Shown: positions 1-12,163 of the stretch, piece after piece | How the letters are laid out: each line of letters starts with the position of its first letter | Numbering within the stretch: position 1 is the stretch's first letter | NCBI RefSeq assembly: GCF_024323335.1 | Contig: NC_066584.1 | Coordinates: 272,467,618 to 272,531,617, forward strand | From: Lathyrus oleraceus | Taxonomy: Eukaryota > Streptophyta > Magnoliopsida > Fabales > Fabaceae | Length of the DNA: 64,000 nucleotides | Direction: 5' to 3' | Position numbers and translations under genes: made by a program | Notes under the pieces: model-generated | What the model was told of the DNA's origin: nothing | Databases searched by the model: none | What the model saw: only the letters and a program-made list of their open reading frames with translations

Positions 1-1062
1 GGTATCCCAGAATGCTTTGTGCTCAAGTTCGAGTGGTAGATGACAAGCTTTACCATAGACCAGTTGATACGGGGACATACCTATTGGTGTTTTAAATGTT
101 GTTCGGTATGCCCAGAGTGCATCATCTAGCTTGATTAACCAATCTTTTTGTGAGGCACTAACAGTCTTTTCTAGGTTTTTCTTGATCTGCCGATTTGATA
201 CCTCAACCTGTCCACTAGTCTGGGGGTGGTATGGTGTGGCGATTCTATGCTTGACATTGTATTTCCTCAGCAGGTTCTCCATTAGCTTGTTGAGGAAGTG
301 GGTACCTTCGTCACTAATCAATGCTCTTAGTACCCCAAACCGTGCAAAGATATAATTCTTGAGGAAATTTATTACCACTTTCATGTCATTCGTGGGCAGT
401 ACTACTGCTTCCACCCATTTCGACACATAGTCAACCGCGACCATAATGTATTTCTTTCCAAAGGACGGTGGGAAGGGTCCCATAAAATCTATTCCCCACA
501 CATCGAACAGTTTTACATCTAACATGGCATTCTGAGGCATCTGATTTCGGTTAGATATGTTTCATGTTCTCTGACATCTGTCGCACTCTTTTACCACTTC
601 TTGTGCATCTTTGAACAGTGTATGCCAGTACAATCCAGACTGGAGGACTTTTGTTGCGGTTCTATCTCCGCTAAAATGTCTTCCATATTCTGAGTTGTGA
701 CAGGCTTTTAGGATGTCCCTTTGCTCTTCCTCTAGAACACATCTCCTGACCAGGCCATCTAATCCCTTTTTGTAAAGGAATGGATCATCCCACACATAAA
801 ACCTGCAATCATGCAAAAAAAATCTTCTGTTAGAGTCAAAGTCATCAGGTATTAGTCCACCTACCACAAAGTTCGTGTAATCGGCAAACCATGGGATATG
901 CGTAACGGCTAGGATACGTTCGTCTGTGAACTCATCTCTGATGGGGTGTGTTTCTTCTGTTTCTTGAATCGGAGTCATCCAAGACAAGTGATCAGCAACA
1001 GTGTTTTCACTACCTTTTTGTCTCTGATTTTCAGGTCGAATTCTTGTAGTAGTAGGATCCAC
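1..1062 (-). pseudogene. Athila integrase relic (C-terminal part outside window)
   Basis: From 1062 downward this frame begins at the end of the RNase H domain ([11 protein letters not shown]). It continues into an H2C2 zinc-binding region ending in CDRCQRT near 565, then the catalytic core. A TGA interrupts the frame at 562. After it, core motifs of a retroviral-type integrase are still readable on the minus strand: a WGIDFMGP block near 500 and an ISDEGTHF block near 320. The segment is one base out of frame with the RNase H upstream. The role in an intact element would be insertion of the cDNA into the genome; this copy cannot encode a full enzyme. The family is clear; the domain ends are approximate. 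Confidence 0.85.
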
Positions 1063-2243
1063 CGCAACAGCCTTGGCTTTGATTCCTGTTTGGCGAAAAG
1101 ATATTTTAAAGCAGCATGGTCAGTATACACAATTACCTTTAATCCCAACAGATAGGATCTGAACTTATCAAACGCGTACGCAACTGCTAGGAGTTCTTTT
1201 TTAGTGGTTGCATAGTTCATTTGAGCAGGGTTCAATACGTGGCTTGCATAATAGATCACATGCAAGAGCTCATCCTTGTGTTGCCCTAGTACTGCCCCTA
1301 CTGCGTTATCACTAGCATCGCACATTATCTCAAAAGGAAGAGACCAATCAGGGGTAATAACTATGGGGGCTGACACAAGTTCCTTCTTCAAGGTCTCGAA
1401 GGCTTGCATGCACTCCTTATCAAATAAGAACGGTGTAACCTTCACCAGTAGACTAGTTAGTGGTTTTGCGATTTTGGAGAAATCTCTTATGAACCTGCGG
1501 TAGAACCTCGCATGTCCTAAGAAGCTTCATATGCCTTTTTCATTTACCGGAGGTGGTAAATTTGCTATTACCTCCACTTTTTCTATGTCCACTTCGATAC
1601 CTTGGTTGGAGATCTTGTGTCCCAAGACTATTCCTTCACGTACCATGAAGTGACACTTTTCCCAATTCAGGATCAAATTTGTTTGCTGGCATCTTTCTAA
1701 CACAAGTGACAAGTTAGTCAAACAATTATCAAATGAAGAACCGAATACTGAAAAGTCATCCATAAATACTTCCATATGCTTTTCGAGCATGTCAGCAAAG
1801 ATTGATGTCATACACCTTTGAAAAGTGGTTGGTGCGTTGCACAACCCAAATGGCATTCTTCTATAAGCAAAAATACCATAGGGGCATGTGAATGCAGTCT
1901 TCTCTTGATCTTAGGGGGCAACAGCAATCTGGTTGTACCCCGAGTAACCATCTAGGAAACAATAGTAATCGTGGCCGACTAACCTTTCCAGCATTTGATC
2001 AATGAATGGTAATGGGAAGTGATCCTTCCGTGTTGCCACGTTTAGTCTTCTGTAATCTATGCATACTCTCCAACATGTAACAGTTCGGGTTGGAATCAAC
2101 TCATTCTTCTCATTTTTTATCACCGTAGTGCCCCCTTTTTTTGGTACCACATACACTGGACTGACCCAAGAACTATCGAAAATAGGATAAATTAGGCCCG
2201 CATCCAAGAGTTTTACAACTTCTTTGCGTACCACTTCTTTCAT
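975..2243 (-). pseudogene. Athila reverse transcriptase and RNase H relic
   Basis: The fingers and palm of a Ty3-type RT are readable: CIDYRRLN, DHFPLPFIDQML, FLDGYSGYNQI, then MPFGLCNAP and the catalytic box FMDDF near 1770. RNase H follows ([49 protein letters not shown]). The frame is broken by a TAA at 1911-1913 just after the YNQI box and by another stop at 1527-1529. A one-base deletion in an A-run near 1015-1019 then shifts the end of RNase H into the integrase frame. In an intact element this would copy the RNA template and degrade it. Confidence 0.9.
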
Positions 2244-2267
2244 GGCTGGGTTAAGTCTTCGTTGTGG

Positions 2268-3506
2268 TTACACCACCGGTTTGTAATCATCTTCCATTAA
2301 GATCTTGTGCATGCAAACGGTCGGGCTTATACCTTTCAAGTCCTCGATTGCCCATCCGATTGCACCTTTGTATTTTTTTAGCACTTGAATGAGTTCTGCT
2401 TCTTGGACACTTTGTAGACTGACATTGATAATAGCTGGACATTTTTTCTCAGTGTCCTGAAATACATACTTTAGATTTGTTGGTAACTGCTTCAGATTTA
2501 CCCCTGTTTTTGGTTCTTCAATGACATCTGATGGTGGTGGTCTTAAATCTTCCCACCGGTGTGGTCTAGATCTAATCCATTCAAGTTGTTTTTCAATCAT
2601 AGCGAGCACCTCAGACTCTCCTTCATCTTCATCACTTTCAAAAATTGATAGACTTAAGACCCGTTCTAGTGGTGACTGAGGTTTATGCCTTTCATTTTCT
2701 TGAGCAATTACTTGATTTATTATCTCTATAGTGTTGCTTGTGCAAATATCATCTTTGTATTGCATTGTGTTCCTCACGTCTATTTTTAACTCTTCATCAT
2801 AGACCTTGAGGGTCATAGTTCCTTCCTCGATGTCTATCATACACCGTCCTGTTTCTAAGAAAGGTCTGCCCAATATGAGAGGAATCTCCTCATCTTCAGG
2901 CATTTCCAGAATGACAAAGTCAACTGGGAAAACAAACTTGTCAATTTTTACAAAAACATATTCCACAATCCCATAGGGTCACCTCACAGAGCGATCCACA
3001 AACTGAAGTGTCATTCGAGTATCTTGAACAATGCCGATGCCTAATTTTTTATAGATGGACAGTGGCATCAAGCTTACACTCGCTCCTAAGTCAATCAGAG
3101 CCTTCTTGAATTTTCTATCACCAATAGTGCATGGAATAGTAACTGATCCCCTGTCTTTCTTTTTCACTGGAATTTTCATGCCTTGGAGAATGGCACTGAA
3201 TGTTTCAGTTAGGATGATCGGGTCTCTATCAGTGGAACGCTTCTTGGAGATGATGCCTTTCATGAACTTGGCATATATTGGCATTTGTTCTAATGCCTCA
3301 GAAAAAGAGATGTTTATTTCCAATTTTTTGAACATTTCTAGGAACCTCTCAAAAAATTTCTCATGTTGATCTTTCTTTTTCTGTCTTGGAGGGTAAGGGA
3401 GTTTGATGACTGGTTCTGAAACCTTCTCTTTCTCCTTGACAGGTGGTAGTATCACTTCTTCATCTTGGTCCTTGGTTTCCTTGATTTTTAAATCCACTTC
3501 TAACAA
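2268..3506 (-). pseudogene. Athila protease and linker relic
   Basis: From 3506 downward a lysine- and glutamate-rich linker leads into an aspartic-protease-like domain (ALIDLGASVSLMPLSIYKKLG near 3040-3110, then LILGRPFLETG near 2860). Athila proteases commonly show D-L-G-A where retroviruses have D-T-G-A, and that is seen here. A TGA at 2979-2981 splits the domain in frame, and a TAA at 2268-2270 ends the segment just before RT. Downstream of the protease lies the RT-preceding region with WAIEDLKGISP. Its role would be polyprotein processing; the copy is inactive. Confidence 0.8.
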
Positions 3507-3639
3507 TCCATCTTTTTCAGCACTATTTTCCTCCGTTGACTTTCCACTTCGGGTTACGATAGTGTTAACAGTGTTATGTTCCCGCGGATTTGTTACCGTA
3601 CCACTAGGCAGGGTGCCCGGGGCTTGAGAATTTGAAAGC

Positions 3640-4899
3640 TAACTGCTGTGCTATATGACCCATTTGGACTTCGAGATTTTTAATGGAGGTCATGGTGTTT
3701 TTCTGATTAGTCCTGGTTTTTTCTTGAAACTGTATGTTGTTGGCTGCTAATTTTTCAATAGAGATTTCCCATTCAGCCTTTTTAGGTGCCTGTTGTTGTT
3801 GTTGTTGTTGCTGATATTGAGTATGATATTGCCCTGTACCTTGTTGCGAAACATTCCCTCTCTGATCTTTCCAGGAGAAATTTGGATGATTCTTCCAACC
3901 TGGGTTGTAAGTGTTGGAGTAGGGATTATTCTACTTCAAGAATTTGATATCTTTAATTTGTTGTGGAGTAGCAAAGCAATAGATCGTGTGATGAGGTCCA
4001 TTACAGATTTCCCAAGTGCTAGCCTGAGCTGGCTGGACTTGCGCTATCTGTTGAGTACCTATATTCATAGCTTTCAACTTCTTGTCTACTTCGACAGCAA
4101 CTGTGTCTTCCAGACGGATTTTAATTGTTTCTAATTTTAGATCAATCACCCCCTTTGGCTGACTAGTACACCTGTCATATAATTCTAGATGCTCATTGAC
4201 AAATATTGCTTCAACAATCCTCTTAATACCAGTGGCTATTGAGAAATTTGTTGAGCCACCGGCTGCTGTATCAATCAACTGCTTTGTTTTTATTTCCAGC
4301 CTATTAACAAACATCTGCATTTGTTCGGTCTGATCCATATTGTGATTTGGACACGCTACTAAGACCCTTTTGAATCTTTTGTAGGCGTCTCCCAATGATT
4401 CACCATCCTTCTATTTGAAATTAAGAATTTCATACCTTTTTCTCAGGAATACTGATGCTGGAAAGTACTCATTTAAGAATGCAGTTTCCATCTCTTCCCA
4501 TGATGTGATACTGCCGGCGGGAAGAGAATAGAACCATTCTTCCGCATCTTCAGCTAAAGTGAACGGGAACATTCTTAATTTTTTTGCTTCATCAGTATTA
4601 CCATCAATTTTCAGCGTGGTGCTCATGGTCAGATATCTTTGTAGGTGTTTGTTGGCATCTTCGTTAACCTTTCCGGTGAAATGTTTTCTTTCCAATTGAT
4701 TGATTGTGCTAGGATGTAGTTGAAAATTCGTCACATTCACCGGTTGGTTGACAATGGTCAATCGACCACCCGGTGCGTTTGCACCTCCATAGTCACCCAG
4801 GAGTCTTTCCAAAGGTGGAGGAGGTGGAATTGGAGGAACTTCAACCATTGGTTCTTTGACTTCGGAGTGATCATAGGTACTTTCTTCTTTGGAATCCAC
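3640..4899 (-). pseudogene. Athila gag relic
   Basis: Minus strand, starting with ATG at 4899. A proline-rich N-terminus (PPIPPPPPLERLLGDYG) is followed by the retrotransposon gag capsid core: FTGKVNEDANKHLQRYL, LRMFPFTLAEDAEEWFYSLP, SWEEMETAFLNEYFP. A TAG at 4411-4413 interrupts the frame and the same frame continues (GDAYKRFKRVLVACPNH) to a stop at 3931. Beyond that, in the same region, an asparagine/glutamine-rich tail with a CAA-type polyglutamine run is readable near 3790-3820. An intact protein would form the particle shell. Confidence 0.85.
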
Positions 4900-5074
4900 T
4901 GTTTAATTTCTGTGTCTTCGGTGAAGGGTTCTCTCGATCTCTGCGTCAAAAAGAAATTCACCTGAGGGTTCTCCTCGCATACAAATTCGTAAATTATAAA
5001 TGACAGAAAAATAATTTTATTGCAGAGCAATAAAATTTTAATTGAATTTAAAATTAAACTCTATATTTTGGCAG

Positions 5075-5092
5075 TCCCCGGCAACAGCGCCA
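5075..5092 (-). other. Primer binding site, tRNA-Asp type
   Basis: On the minus strand this reads TGGCGCTGTTGCCGGGGA. It closely matches the complement of the 3' end of plant tRNA-Asp, the usual minus-strand primer of Athila elements. It lies six bases inside the LTR boundary at 5099. Confidence 0.85.
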
Positions 5093-5098
5093 AAAACT

Positions 5099-6491
5099 TG
5101 ATCGGGAAAATAGCAAGTGTACTATTTTGCCTTTTATAGTAATAATGGGGAAATTCCCCGAATGTTGATCTCAAGGACTACAAGTCAATATCGAGTTTAA
5201 ATTATCATTCAATTAAACAAAAAGTATTAATTTGGTTTTTAGGTGTAAAAATATACCAATAAAGGTAAAGGTAAACAAGAATGAAAATAAGGGTTTATAG
5301 AGAAAAATGAACAATGTCAGGGAAGGTGTATGATTTATCCCTGTAACAACTCTGAGTCACTGTTGCATCAACAAATATCAATTACTATCAGTTCTTAAGG
5401 GTATTTTCTCCCAAGTCCTTGGTGAGAAAACCTTTAATTAATCTACCATAATTTATATGTCCATAGCCAATTAAGGTGAAGTTAAGCTTTATAATATCAA
5501 GAATACTCTAGTTCATACAGGGTATCCTTAGTCCTAGGTGATATCTACTGTAGAGTAACCTTATGAAAACCTTATCAATGGTGGTCCAGCCTAATTGATA
5601 ACCACAAATCAATCTCGATTGGTCCAAAAGAGAAACCCATATAAACACATCAAAAGGTTACCGTAAAAATAATATTATAAATGCAAATGTAAACTCAAAT
5701 TCGTTACAATTTTAAATCAGGGACACCCCCCCTAGCATTGGGGAGTTTAGCTACTCATATTGTTTAAAACAAATGCAAGATAAAAATTACACATTACAAG
5801 TAATTGGATGACTTTGATCTTCCATCGCTCCCGCTCATGAAAACCTTCAGCTCTCCGAATGCCTTGCTCTCTGTAATACTTGATTGCTTCACAATATTGT
5901 ATTTTGTTGTATTCCAAGATGATTTTTCCTTAGGCAGAAGGTCCTCTTTTCTAGTGAAAATTCCAAGAAACAGTTGGACATGTCCAAAAATATCTCTAAA
6001 AAAGCCCGATGAACAAAAGCCCGAGAAAACTAAAATTTTGGGCTTGGGCTGACACGGCCCATGTCTGCTGACACGGGTGGCTGTGTCAGCCTACTGTCCT
6101 GGCTGACACGCCCCTGGCATGGGTGACACGGCTGGGTATGGTGCCTGACACGGGCGGCCGTGTCAGGCTACTGTTTTCTACAACACGCCCTCCTTTGCCT
6201 GACACGGCCCGTGTCAGGTGACATGGGTGGCCGTGTCAGGCCTCCTGTACTGGGGTTTTCTGCTCCTTTGCTTGCTGGAATCTCGCACTGTCTCGTTCTG
6301 AGTTCCCTGGTTTTTCTACCTGGACCTATCGTACAAAAACACACTTATCCCATGCATAAAATCACGAAAATAAAATTAAAATATAACAATGATTGAAAAT
6401 GCTTAAATATAATACCGGAAGTAAATTTGACTCGAAAAGTATCAAAAATTATTGCACAGTGTTTCAAAAGTCTCGGTTTCTTGTCGGATCA
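5099..6491 (-). repeat. 5' LTR of the Athila element
   Basis: The boundaries are set by TGATC at 5099 and GATCA at 6487-6491, giving the expected TG...CA ends with a short terminal inversion, directly beside the PBS. The length is 1393 bp. It contains a GC-rich palindromic array at 6048-6245. Because the other LTR is outside the window, age cannot be estimated. Confidence 0.8.
6048..6245. repeat. Array of GACACGG/CCGTGTC palindromic motifs inside the Athila LTR
   Basis: About eight short motifs of the type GACACGG and their reverse complement CCGTGTC alternate over 200 bp (for example GACACGGGCGGCCGTGTC at about 6148-6165). The array is far more GC-rich than its surroundings and could fold into serial hairpins in RNA or single-stranded DNA. 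Confidence 0.85.
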
Positions 6492-7317
6492 GTAACGAAA
6501 ACTTAATGAAAATGGTGATTGATCAGCGGCACTCCAGTGACTTCTCCAGCAAGTAAGTTTTTTACTCTTTTATTCTATCCTTTTTCTTCCTCCACTCTGC
6601 TTAAACTCTCTTCTTCCCTCTTTTATTTGTGTTGATTGTTTAGTGTGTTTCTCTAAGTGTATGCTTCTGATGTATTGTGTGTGGTTGTTGGGCCAAGCTC
6701 CACTGCTTCAGAGCTTTAGTGTGAAGCTCTGAGTAGTGTGGGTTTTGAGCTTTAGTGTAGGGATCTTGGGGAATTTTAGCAGGGGTTTAGTGATATGATT
6801 GTTGATGAAAATGAACGAGTGTGAGGGTTAATTTATAGGAGTGTGAGATTTTAGGAAGGAAATGTAGTAAGGTGAGTGAAGAAATTAGAGGGAATAATTT
6901 TGCAATTTGTGTGATGATCAAAGATGAGAGGCTGTGATTCATTTGTGGGAGTGAAATATGTTACATTTTATGATTCTTTAAGTGTGTTTTTTCATGTATA
7001 AGTGAAGATGAATGGTATATGGATGGAATGTGGTTCACGCATTTTAGTCCTTGTTGAGTTTCTTTCTTACTTTGTTTTTATGTTTTGAATTTGTTAGTGG
7101 CTATGTATGTGGTATGTATGAATTAGTGTGTGATTTGATGTGGCTTGAGTCACGTTTTTCTCTTTTCTATTGGGTTTGTTGATTTTGTCAATTGGTATGT
7201 ATGTGTATGGATGGTTATATTGCTGAGATATTTGTTAAGTTCGTTAGTTTGATTTTGGATGTTGTATGTGATGTTGGTGATGACTCTCATGCGTATGGCA
7301 TGATTTGTTTGTTGGTT
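6492..7317. other. No gene recognised; T-rich, intron-like
   Basis: Between the Athila LTR and the solo LTR lies T- and G-rich sequence with no long open frame. A possible short exon (6512-6552) is followed by a good donor-like GTAAG at 6553, but I cannot match it to a protein. Confidence 0.5.
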
Positions 7318-7322
7318 GATAA

Positions 7323-8650
7323 TGAAGGAGAAGAGTGATCCAAAATGCAGCGGAATTTAAAATTTTCTCCTTTAATTATCCTTACGAATGGGCATGATCA
7401 GTGATAGAATCGTTATCTCTTGTGGCGATTGAAACCTTTGATGTAGATCTACGGAGCGATCACGAACGTTGAATGGTGACAACGCCTCTACCCAGTCCAC
7501 ACAAACGGATTCCTTCGATCTCAGTGCTAGCTGCTACGGATGAAGGCTTTAAGTGAGAGAGAGAGAAACGAAATTGCAACTGCACAATGGTTCTATTTAT
7601 AGAACCACTTGTGTGGGTTGCAAGGTAAAAAGCCCACTTAAGTGTATGTGGTCCATATCTTATATTATGTCAAAATCACTTAAGCGCGTGGTACCTTACC
7701 ATATTTCTATTCTACTTAAGTACATCGTACCTTACAATGTTCTATAATTCACTTAAGTGCATTGTACCTTACGGTGTTCCTTAGTTACTCTATCTCTCAT
7801 CAATACTTCCTTTTGTGTGTGACCCTGTAGGTTTTCGCGGTATTGACAATTATATTAAATCACGTATTTAACATAATAAACAGTGAGTGGTATCTAGTAA
7901 CACATCACTGCTACCCAAGACACGAAAATGTCATGTGAAATGACAAATCCTTTTGTGATAATACTTATGTGTACAATTACCATTTTGGCCCTATGTCTAT
8001 ATTGAACACAAGGCATAGACCGTGTCATCCTTGTCCAGTTCAATATTGGGCTCGTAGACATTTATCCTGTTACGCAGGATGGGAAATTTCCATCTGGGTC
8101 ACTCATGTCCCTCAGCATGCTTCGTGGAGTACCCATCAACTGTCTTTATGGTCATCCAGTTACGGACAATGTTTGATCAGCAATAAGGCACTCGACTTTA
8201 CATCTAGGGTCCATAGTGGTTTCAGGTCGAAGGGTGGTATACACTACTATCACCATGAGAAGAACTTATGATACTTTGCATAACATTCTATATAGTATTC
8301 CCATAGCGGGTCAATCCAGTATAAATATTACTCTTAATATTCATACCTATGTTTAAGACTTGATAACTTCTTATCCATGATCCATGAGATGTGATCATCA
8401 GTCTATATACATAATAGTCTTAATGCTTTAATGTTATCCCACTTTACAACAAAGTTCGACTACGGATACTTTAAGAATAGTGTCCTTATGTTTAATGGGA
8501 TCTCATGATTAAGTCACACTTGATACATTAAACGGACTAACTATTCTAGGAACTTTATTAAACAAACATAATAAAGAAAAAGCCTTTTATTATTAATAAA
8601 TAATTCGATATAAGTACCAAAAGTATTGGCCTTTAGGGCTTACACCAACA
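7323..8650 (-). mobile_element. Solo LTR with 5-bp target duplication (copia-like)
   Basis: The unit starts TG at 7323 and ends CA at 8650 (1328 bp), and is flanked by GATAA at 7318-7322 and 8651-8655. No internal coding region or PBS is attached, so it is a solo LTR left by recombination between two LTRs. Minus orientation is chosen because TATAAATAG is on that strand, followed by a pyrimidine-rich leader, and because TGTTGGTGTAAG is a typical LTR 5' end. The LTR family resembles legume copia elements by its ends; that part is from memory of the family. Confidence 0.85.
7593..7602 (-). promoter_or_regulatory. TATA box of the solo LTR
   Basis: CTATAAATAG on the minus strand, followed by a CT-rich stretch, as in a core promoter of an LTR. 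It supports the minus orientation. Confidence 0.6.
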
Positions 8651-8655
8651 GATAA

Positions 8656-9352
8656 TGCTTTAATTTTGCATTTTGTAGGGTGGTAAATATCATGATGGTG
8701 ATGAAACGATGATGGGTTGGGGATTAGGATGTGCGTGGGACTGCCCTCCAACAAATTGGGACTTTTGTTCAATTCTTTTTTGTAGTTTGTAAAACAAATG
8801 TAAAATAAATGTATTATGTATTGATTTTTCTTTTGTCCTATGTAAAAAGACTAAACTAATTTATTAATAAAAATTATTTTATTTTAATTCTCTTTTTTTC
8901 GATATTTTGTAAAGTATATAAACGCAATGTGAAAATGATGTAGCATGTGATATGAAAAAAGTCCACTATTAAGGGAAATGCATCAAAATTAACTTGTATG
9001 ACTAAAACTACTTTTTTGTATTTTGTAAATTTTGACCAATATAATATAAAAACAACAACTCATTCATTTTGAACTGCTCTTCTATCCACATATGAATCAA
9101 AATAAATTTGACTAAAGAATGGACTTAGGCATTAGAACAAACTTAAGAGAAAAATCAAGACAAATATGCAATTAATGGACCTTTGCAAATAAGGCCTAAA
9201 GAAGTCAAAGTCAACAGTCAAGCTTATTGACTTTGACTTTCTTAAAATCCAAGCTAAAGACCAGTGACAATGAAAAATTGAAAAATCAAAATCATAAAAG
9301 AGCCACCTTTTGTCCTTGACTTTTATTTTGATTGTATGCAGATGACTTATGA
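8656..9352. other. No gene recognised; AT-rich
   Basis: AT-rich sequence between the solo LTR and the truncated copia element. A short open stretch after an acceptor-like TTTTGTAG at 8672-8679 is not recognisable. No terminal repeats were found. Confidence 0.5.
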
Positions 9353-10460
9353 ATGGAGGAAAGCATGACCAAATGCAATGGTCATGTTAATGCAGATGAA
9401 AAATTAGGAATGGGTTGGACAAAATTGGGGTATGACAGGGCTGAATGTTTTAGCCAAAAGGATGTTCTTCCTGGATTAAATAATGCAGATTTGGAGAAGT
9501 GTTCTCATTGCATGGCTGGTAAACAGATTGGGGTATCCCAAGATACATCACCCCTTAAGTAAGTCAAAGTTGCTTCAATTAATACATTCTGATGTTTGTG
9601 GTCCATTAAAGGTAAAATCTTTTAGTGGTGTACTTTATTTTGTTACCTTTATTGATGACTGCTTTAAGAAATTATGGGTTTATCCCTTGAAGACAAAAGA
9701 CCAAGTGTTTGAGTAGTTCAAATAATTTTATGCTTTGGTTAAGAGGCAGACAGGCGAGAAGCTGAAAAGTGTTCGTTCACACAATGGTGGAGAGTATTGT
9801 GGACCATTTAATTCCTATTGCAAGCAGCATGGTATTGCACATGAAAAGACTTTTCCTAAAACCTCTCAATTGAATGGTTTAGCTGAGAGGATGAATCTAA
9901 CTAATTGAGAGAGTAAGGTGTATGCTCTCTAAAACTAAGTTGCCTAATCAATATTAGGGCGAGGCACTTTACACGGCAGTGCATGTTCTTAATCTCACTC
10001 CTACTGTTTCTTTGAACAGTGAAGTTCTAGATAAATTTTGGTTTGGAAAGAATGTCAAGTATAATCATTTGAGAGTCTTTGGTTGTAAGGTTTTTATGCA
10101 TATTCCAAAGGATGAAAGATCCAAGTTAGATGAAAAGTCAAAACAATGTATCTTTATCGGCTATGAGCAAGATGAGTTTGGTTACAGGTTGTATGATCTT
10201 GTAGGGAAGAAGCTTATTCAAAGTCACAATGTGGTGTTTATGGAAGACCAAACTATTGAATACATTAATAAGGTAGAGAAGGCTACACCCAAGAAAGATA
10301 TAAGTTTGTCTAATGTTAATCCAGTTCAGTTACCTAGTCATAATTTGGATGCTATTAGTGGTGATGATCACAATGGTGAGCCATATAATTATTTTGATGA
10401 TTAACAACTTGGAGATGAGGTAAATATTCCAACTAATGATGGTGAAAGGGAGATTGATAG
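9353..10460 (+). pseudogene. Copia integrase relic
   Basis: A gag-pre-integrase segment (DVLPGLNNADLEKCSHCMAGK) leads into the integrase core with LIHSDVCGPL and YFVTFIDD. NGGEYCGPF follows near 9790, and a region readable as a degraded LNGLAERMN near 9870. After that come FWFGKNVKYNHLRVFGCK and CIFIGYEQDEFGYRLYD, the usual copia C-terminal block. Stops occur near 9715 and 9906, and one base shift separates the first two blocks near 9560. An intact enzyme would integrate the cDNA. Confidence 0.85.
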
Positions 10461-10479
10461 GTCATAGGATGAGAATTTT

Positions 10480-12147
10480 GGTGAAGCTCCAGAATCTTCT
10501 CAAGTTCAACTTAGGAGGTCTAATAGGAAGAGACGGACTTCTATAAGGTATAATTATGATGAGTATGTGACCTTGACTAAAGAGGGTGAACCCAAGTGTT
10601 TTCAAGAGGCAATGGAAAGTGATGAAAATTAAAAGTGGTTGGATGCAATGCATAATGAGATGAAATTATTGCATGATAACCACACTTATGATTTAGTGAA
10701 GTTTCCTAAAGGCAAAATGGCTTTGGAAAATAGGTGGATTTATAGAGTTAAACATGAGAGCAACTCTAAGTCTCTAAGATATAAAGTCAGATTAGTGGTG
10801 AAAGGTTTACGTCAAAGAAAGGGTGTTGATTTTAATGATAGTTTTTCACTTATTGTAAAGATGTCATCAATTAGAACCATGTTGAGTTTGGTTGCTACTC
10901 TTGATTTATAGGTTGAGTAAATGAATGTGAAAACAACTTTCCTTCATGGTGATTTAGAGGAAGAGATCTACATAAAATAACCTAATGGTTTTCAAGTTAA
11001 AGGCAAAGAAGATCATGTTTGTATATAGAGAAAGAGTTTATATGGGTTGAAGCAAGCTCCAAGGCAGTGGTATAAGTAGTTTAAGTTTTCATGTGTGATC
11101 AAGGATACCAGAAAACTACTTCATATCATTGCGTCTTTGTTAGAAATTTTCTAGCGATGACTTCATTATCCCGTTGTTATATGTTGATGATATGATTATT
11201 GTAGGGAAAATTATTTCTAACATTAACAAGTTAAAGAAGCAATTGGGAGAGTCATTTTCCATGAAAGACATTAGAGTAGCTAAGCAGATTCTTGGCATTA
11301 GAATCATGTGTGACAGAAAAGAGAAGAAACTTTGGATGTCATAAGAAAATTATATCGAAAGAGTGCTACAAAGATTCAAAATGGAAAGTTCTAATACGGT
11401 AAGCACTCCTCTTACTACTCATTTCAAGTTAAGTTCTATTCAAAGTCCTTCAAGTGAAGATGAAGCGTTTGGTATGAAATGTGTTCCTTATGTGTCTGTT
11501 GTGGGTAGTTTGATGTATGCAATAGTTTGTACCAGACTAGATATAGCACAAGATGTTGGTACAGTCGGTAGATTTTTGTCAAATCCACGTAGAGAGCATT
11601 GGAACGTTGTAAAATAGATTTTAAGGTATCTTCGCGGTACTACTTCTGTGAGGCTTTGTTTTGGAGGAGATAAGTCACTCTAGTGGGATACTATGACTCT
11701 AATATGGCTAGAGACATTGATTCCAGAAAGTCCACTTCGACTACATGATTAAATTTACATATGGGGTTATGGCTTGGCAATCCAGATTGCAAAAGTGTGT
11801 AGCATTGTCTACTACAGAGACTGAGTTCATTGTCAATACCGAAGCATTCAAAAAGTTACTGTGGTTGAAAAAAATTGCAGGAGTTTGGTTTTGTTCAAGA
11901 CAAATATGTGTTATTCGTTGATAGTCAAAGCGTTATTCATCTTGGTAAGAATTCGACTTTTCATAATAGGTTCAAACACATTAATGTGAGATATCATTGG
12001 ATACGTGATGTTTTGGATGCTAAGTTGTTGAAGTTAGCAAAAATTCATACAAATGATAATGATTATGATATGATGACTAAAGCATTACCAAGAGAGAGAT
12101 TTGAAATTTATTGTGATATTGTCGGTTTGGTGATTTCCTCCACATAG
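10480..12147 (+). pseudogene. Copia reverse transcriptase and RNase H relic
   Basis: The copia RT start is readable (WLDAMHNEMKLLHDNHTYDLV, ENRWIYRVK), then KTTFLHGDLEEEIY, SLYGLKQAPRQWY, the catalytic YVDDM at 11180-11194, and the RNase H part ending with KHINVRYHWIRDV and MMTKALPRERFE near 12000-12110. Stops at 10630, 10911, 10977, 11077 and elsewhere show long decay. Its function in a live element would be cDNA synthesis. Confidence 0.88.
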
Positions 12148-12163
12148 TTATGAGAGGGAATTT

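Larger units (their letters stand above)
1..6491 (-). mobile_element. Degenerate Ty3 retrotransposon, Athila lineage, truncated by the window edge
   Basis: Read on the minus strand from 6491 downward, the order is LTR, primer binding site, gag, protease, reverse transcriptase, RNase H and integrase, with the integrase running off the left edge. The order gag-PR-RT-RH-IN is that of Ty3 elements. The RT/RNase H wording (for example KLLDAGLIYP, DHFPLPFIDQMLERL, MPFGLCNAP) and a PBS matching tRNA-Asp fit the Athila lineage. The coding region is broken by at least five in-frame stops and one frameshift, so this copy is dead. The 3' LTR and left target duplication lie outside the window. Confidence 0.9.

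Noticed and set aside
7969..8271. 100-codon plus-strand frame in the solo LTR
   Set aside because: It is within an LTR, antisense to its orientation, and resembles no protein.
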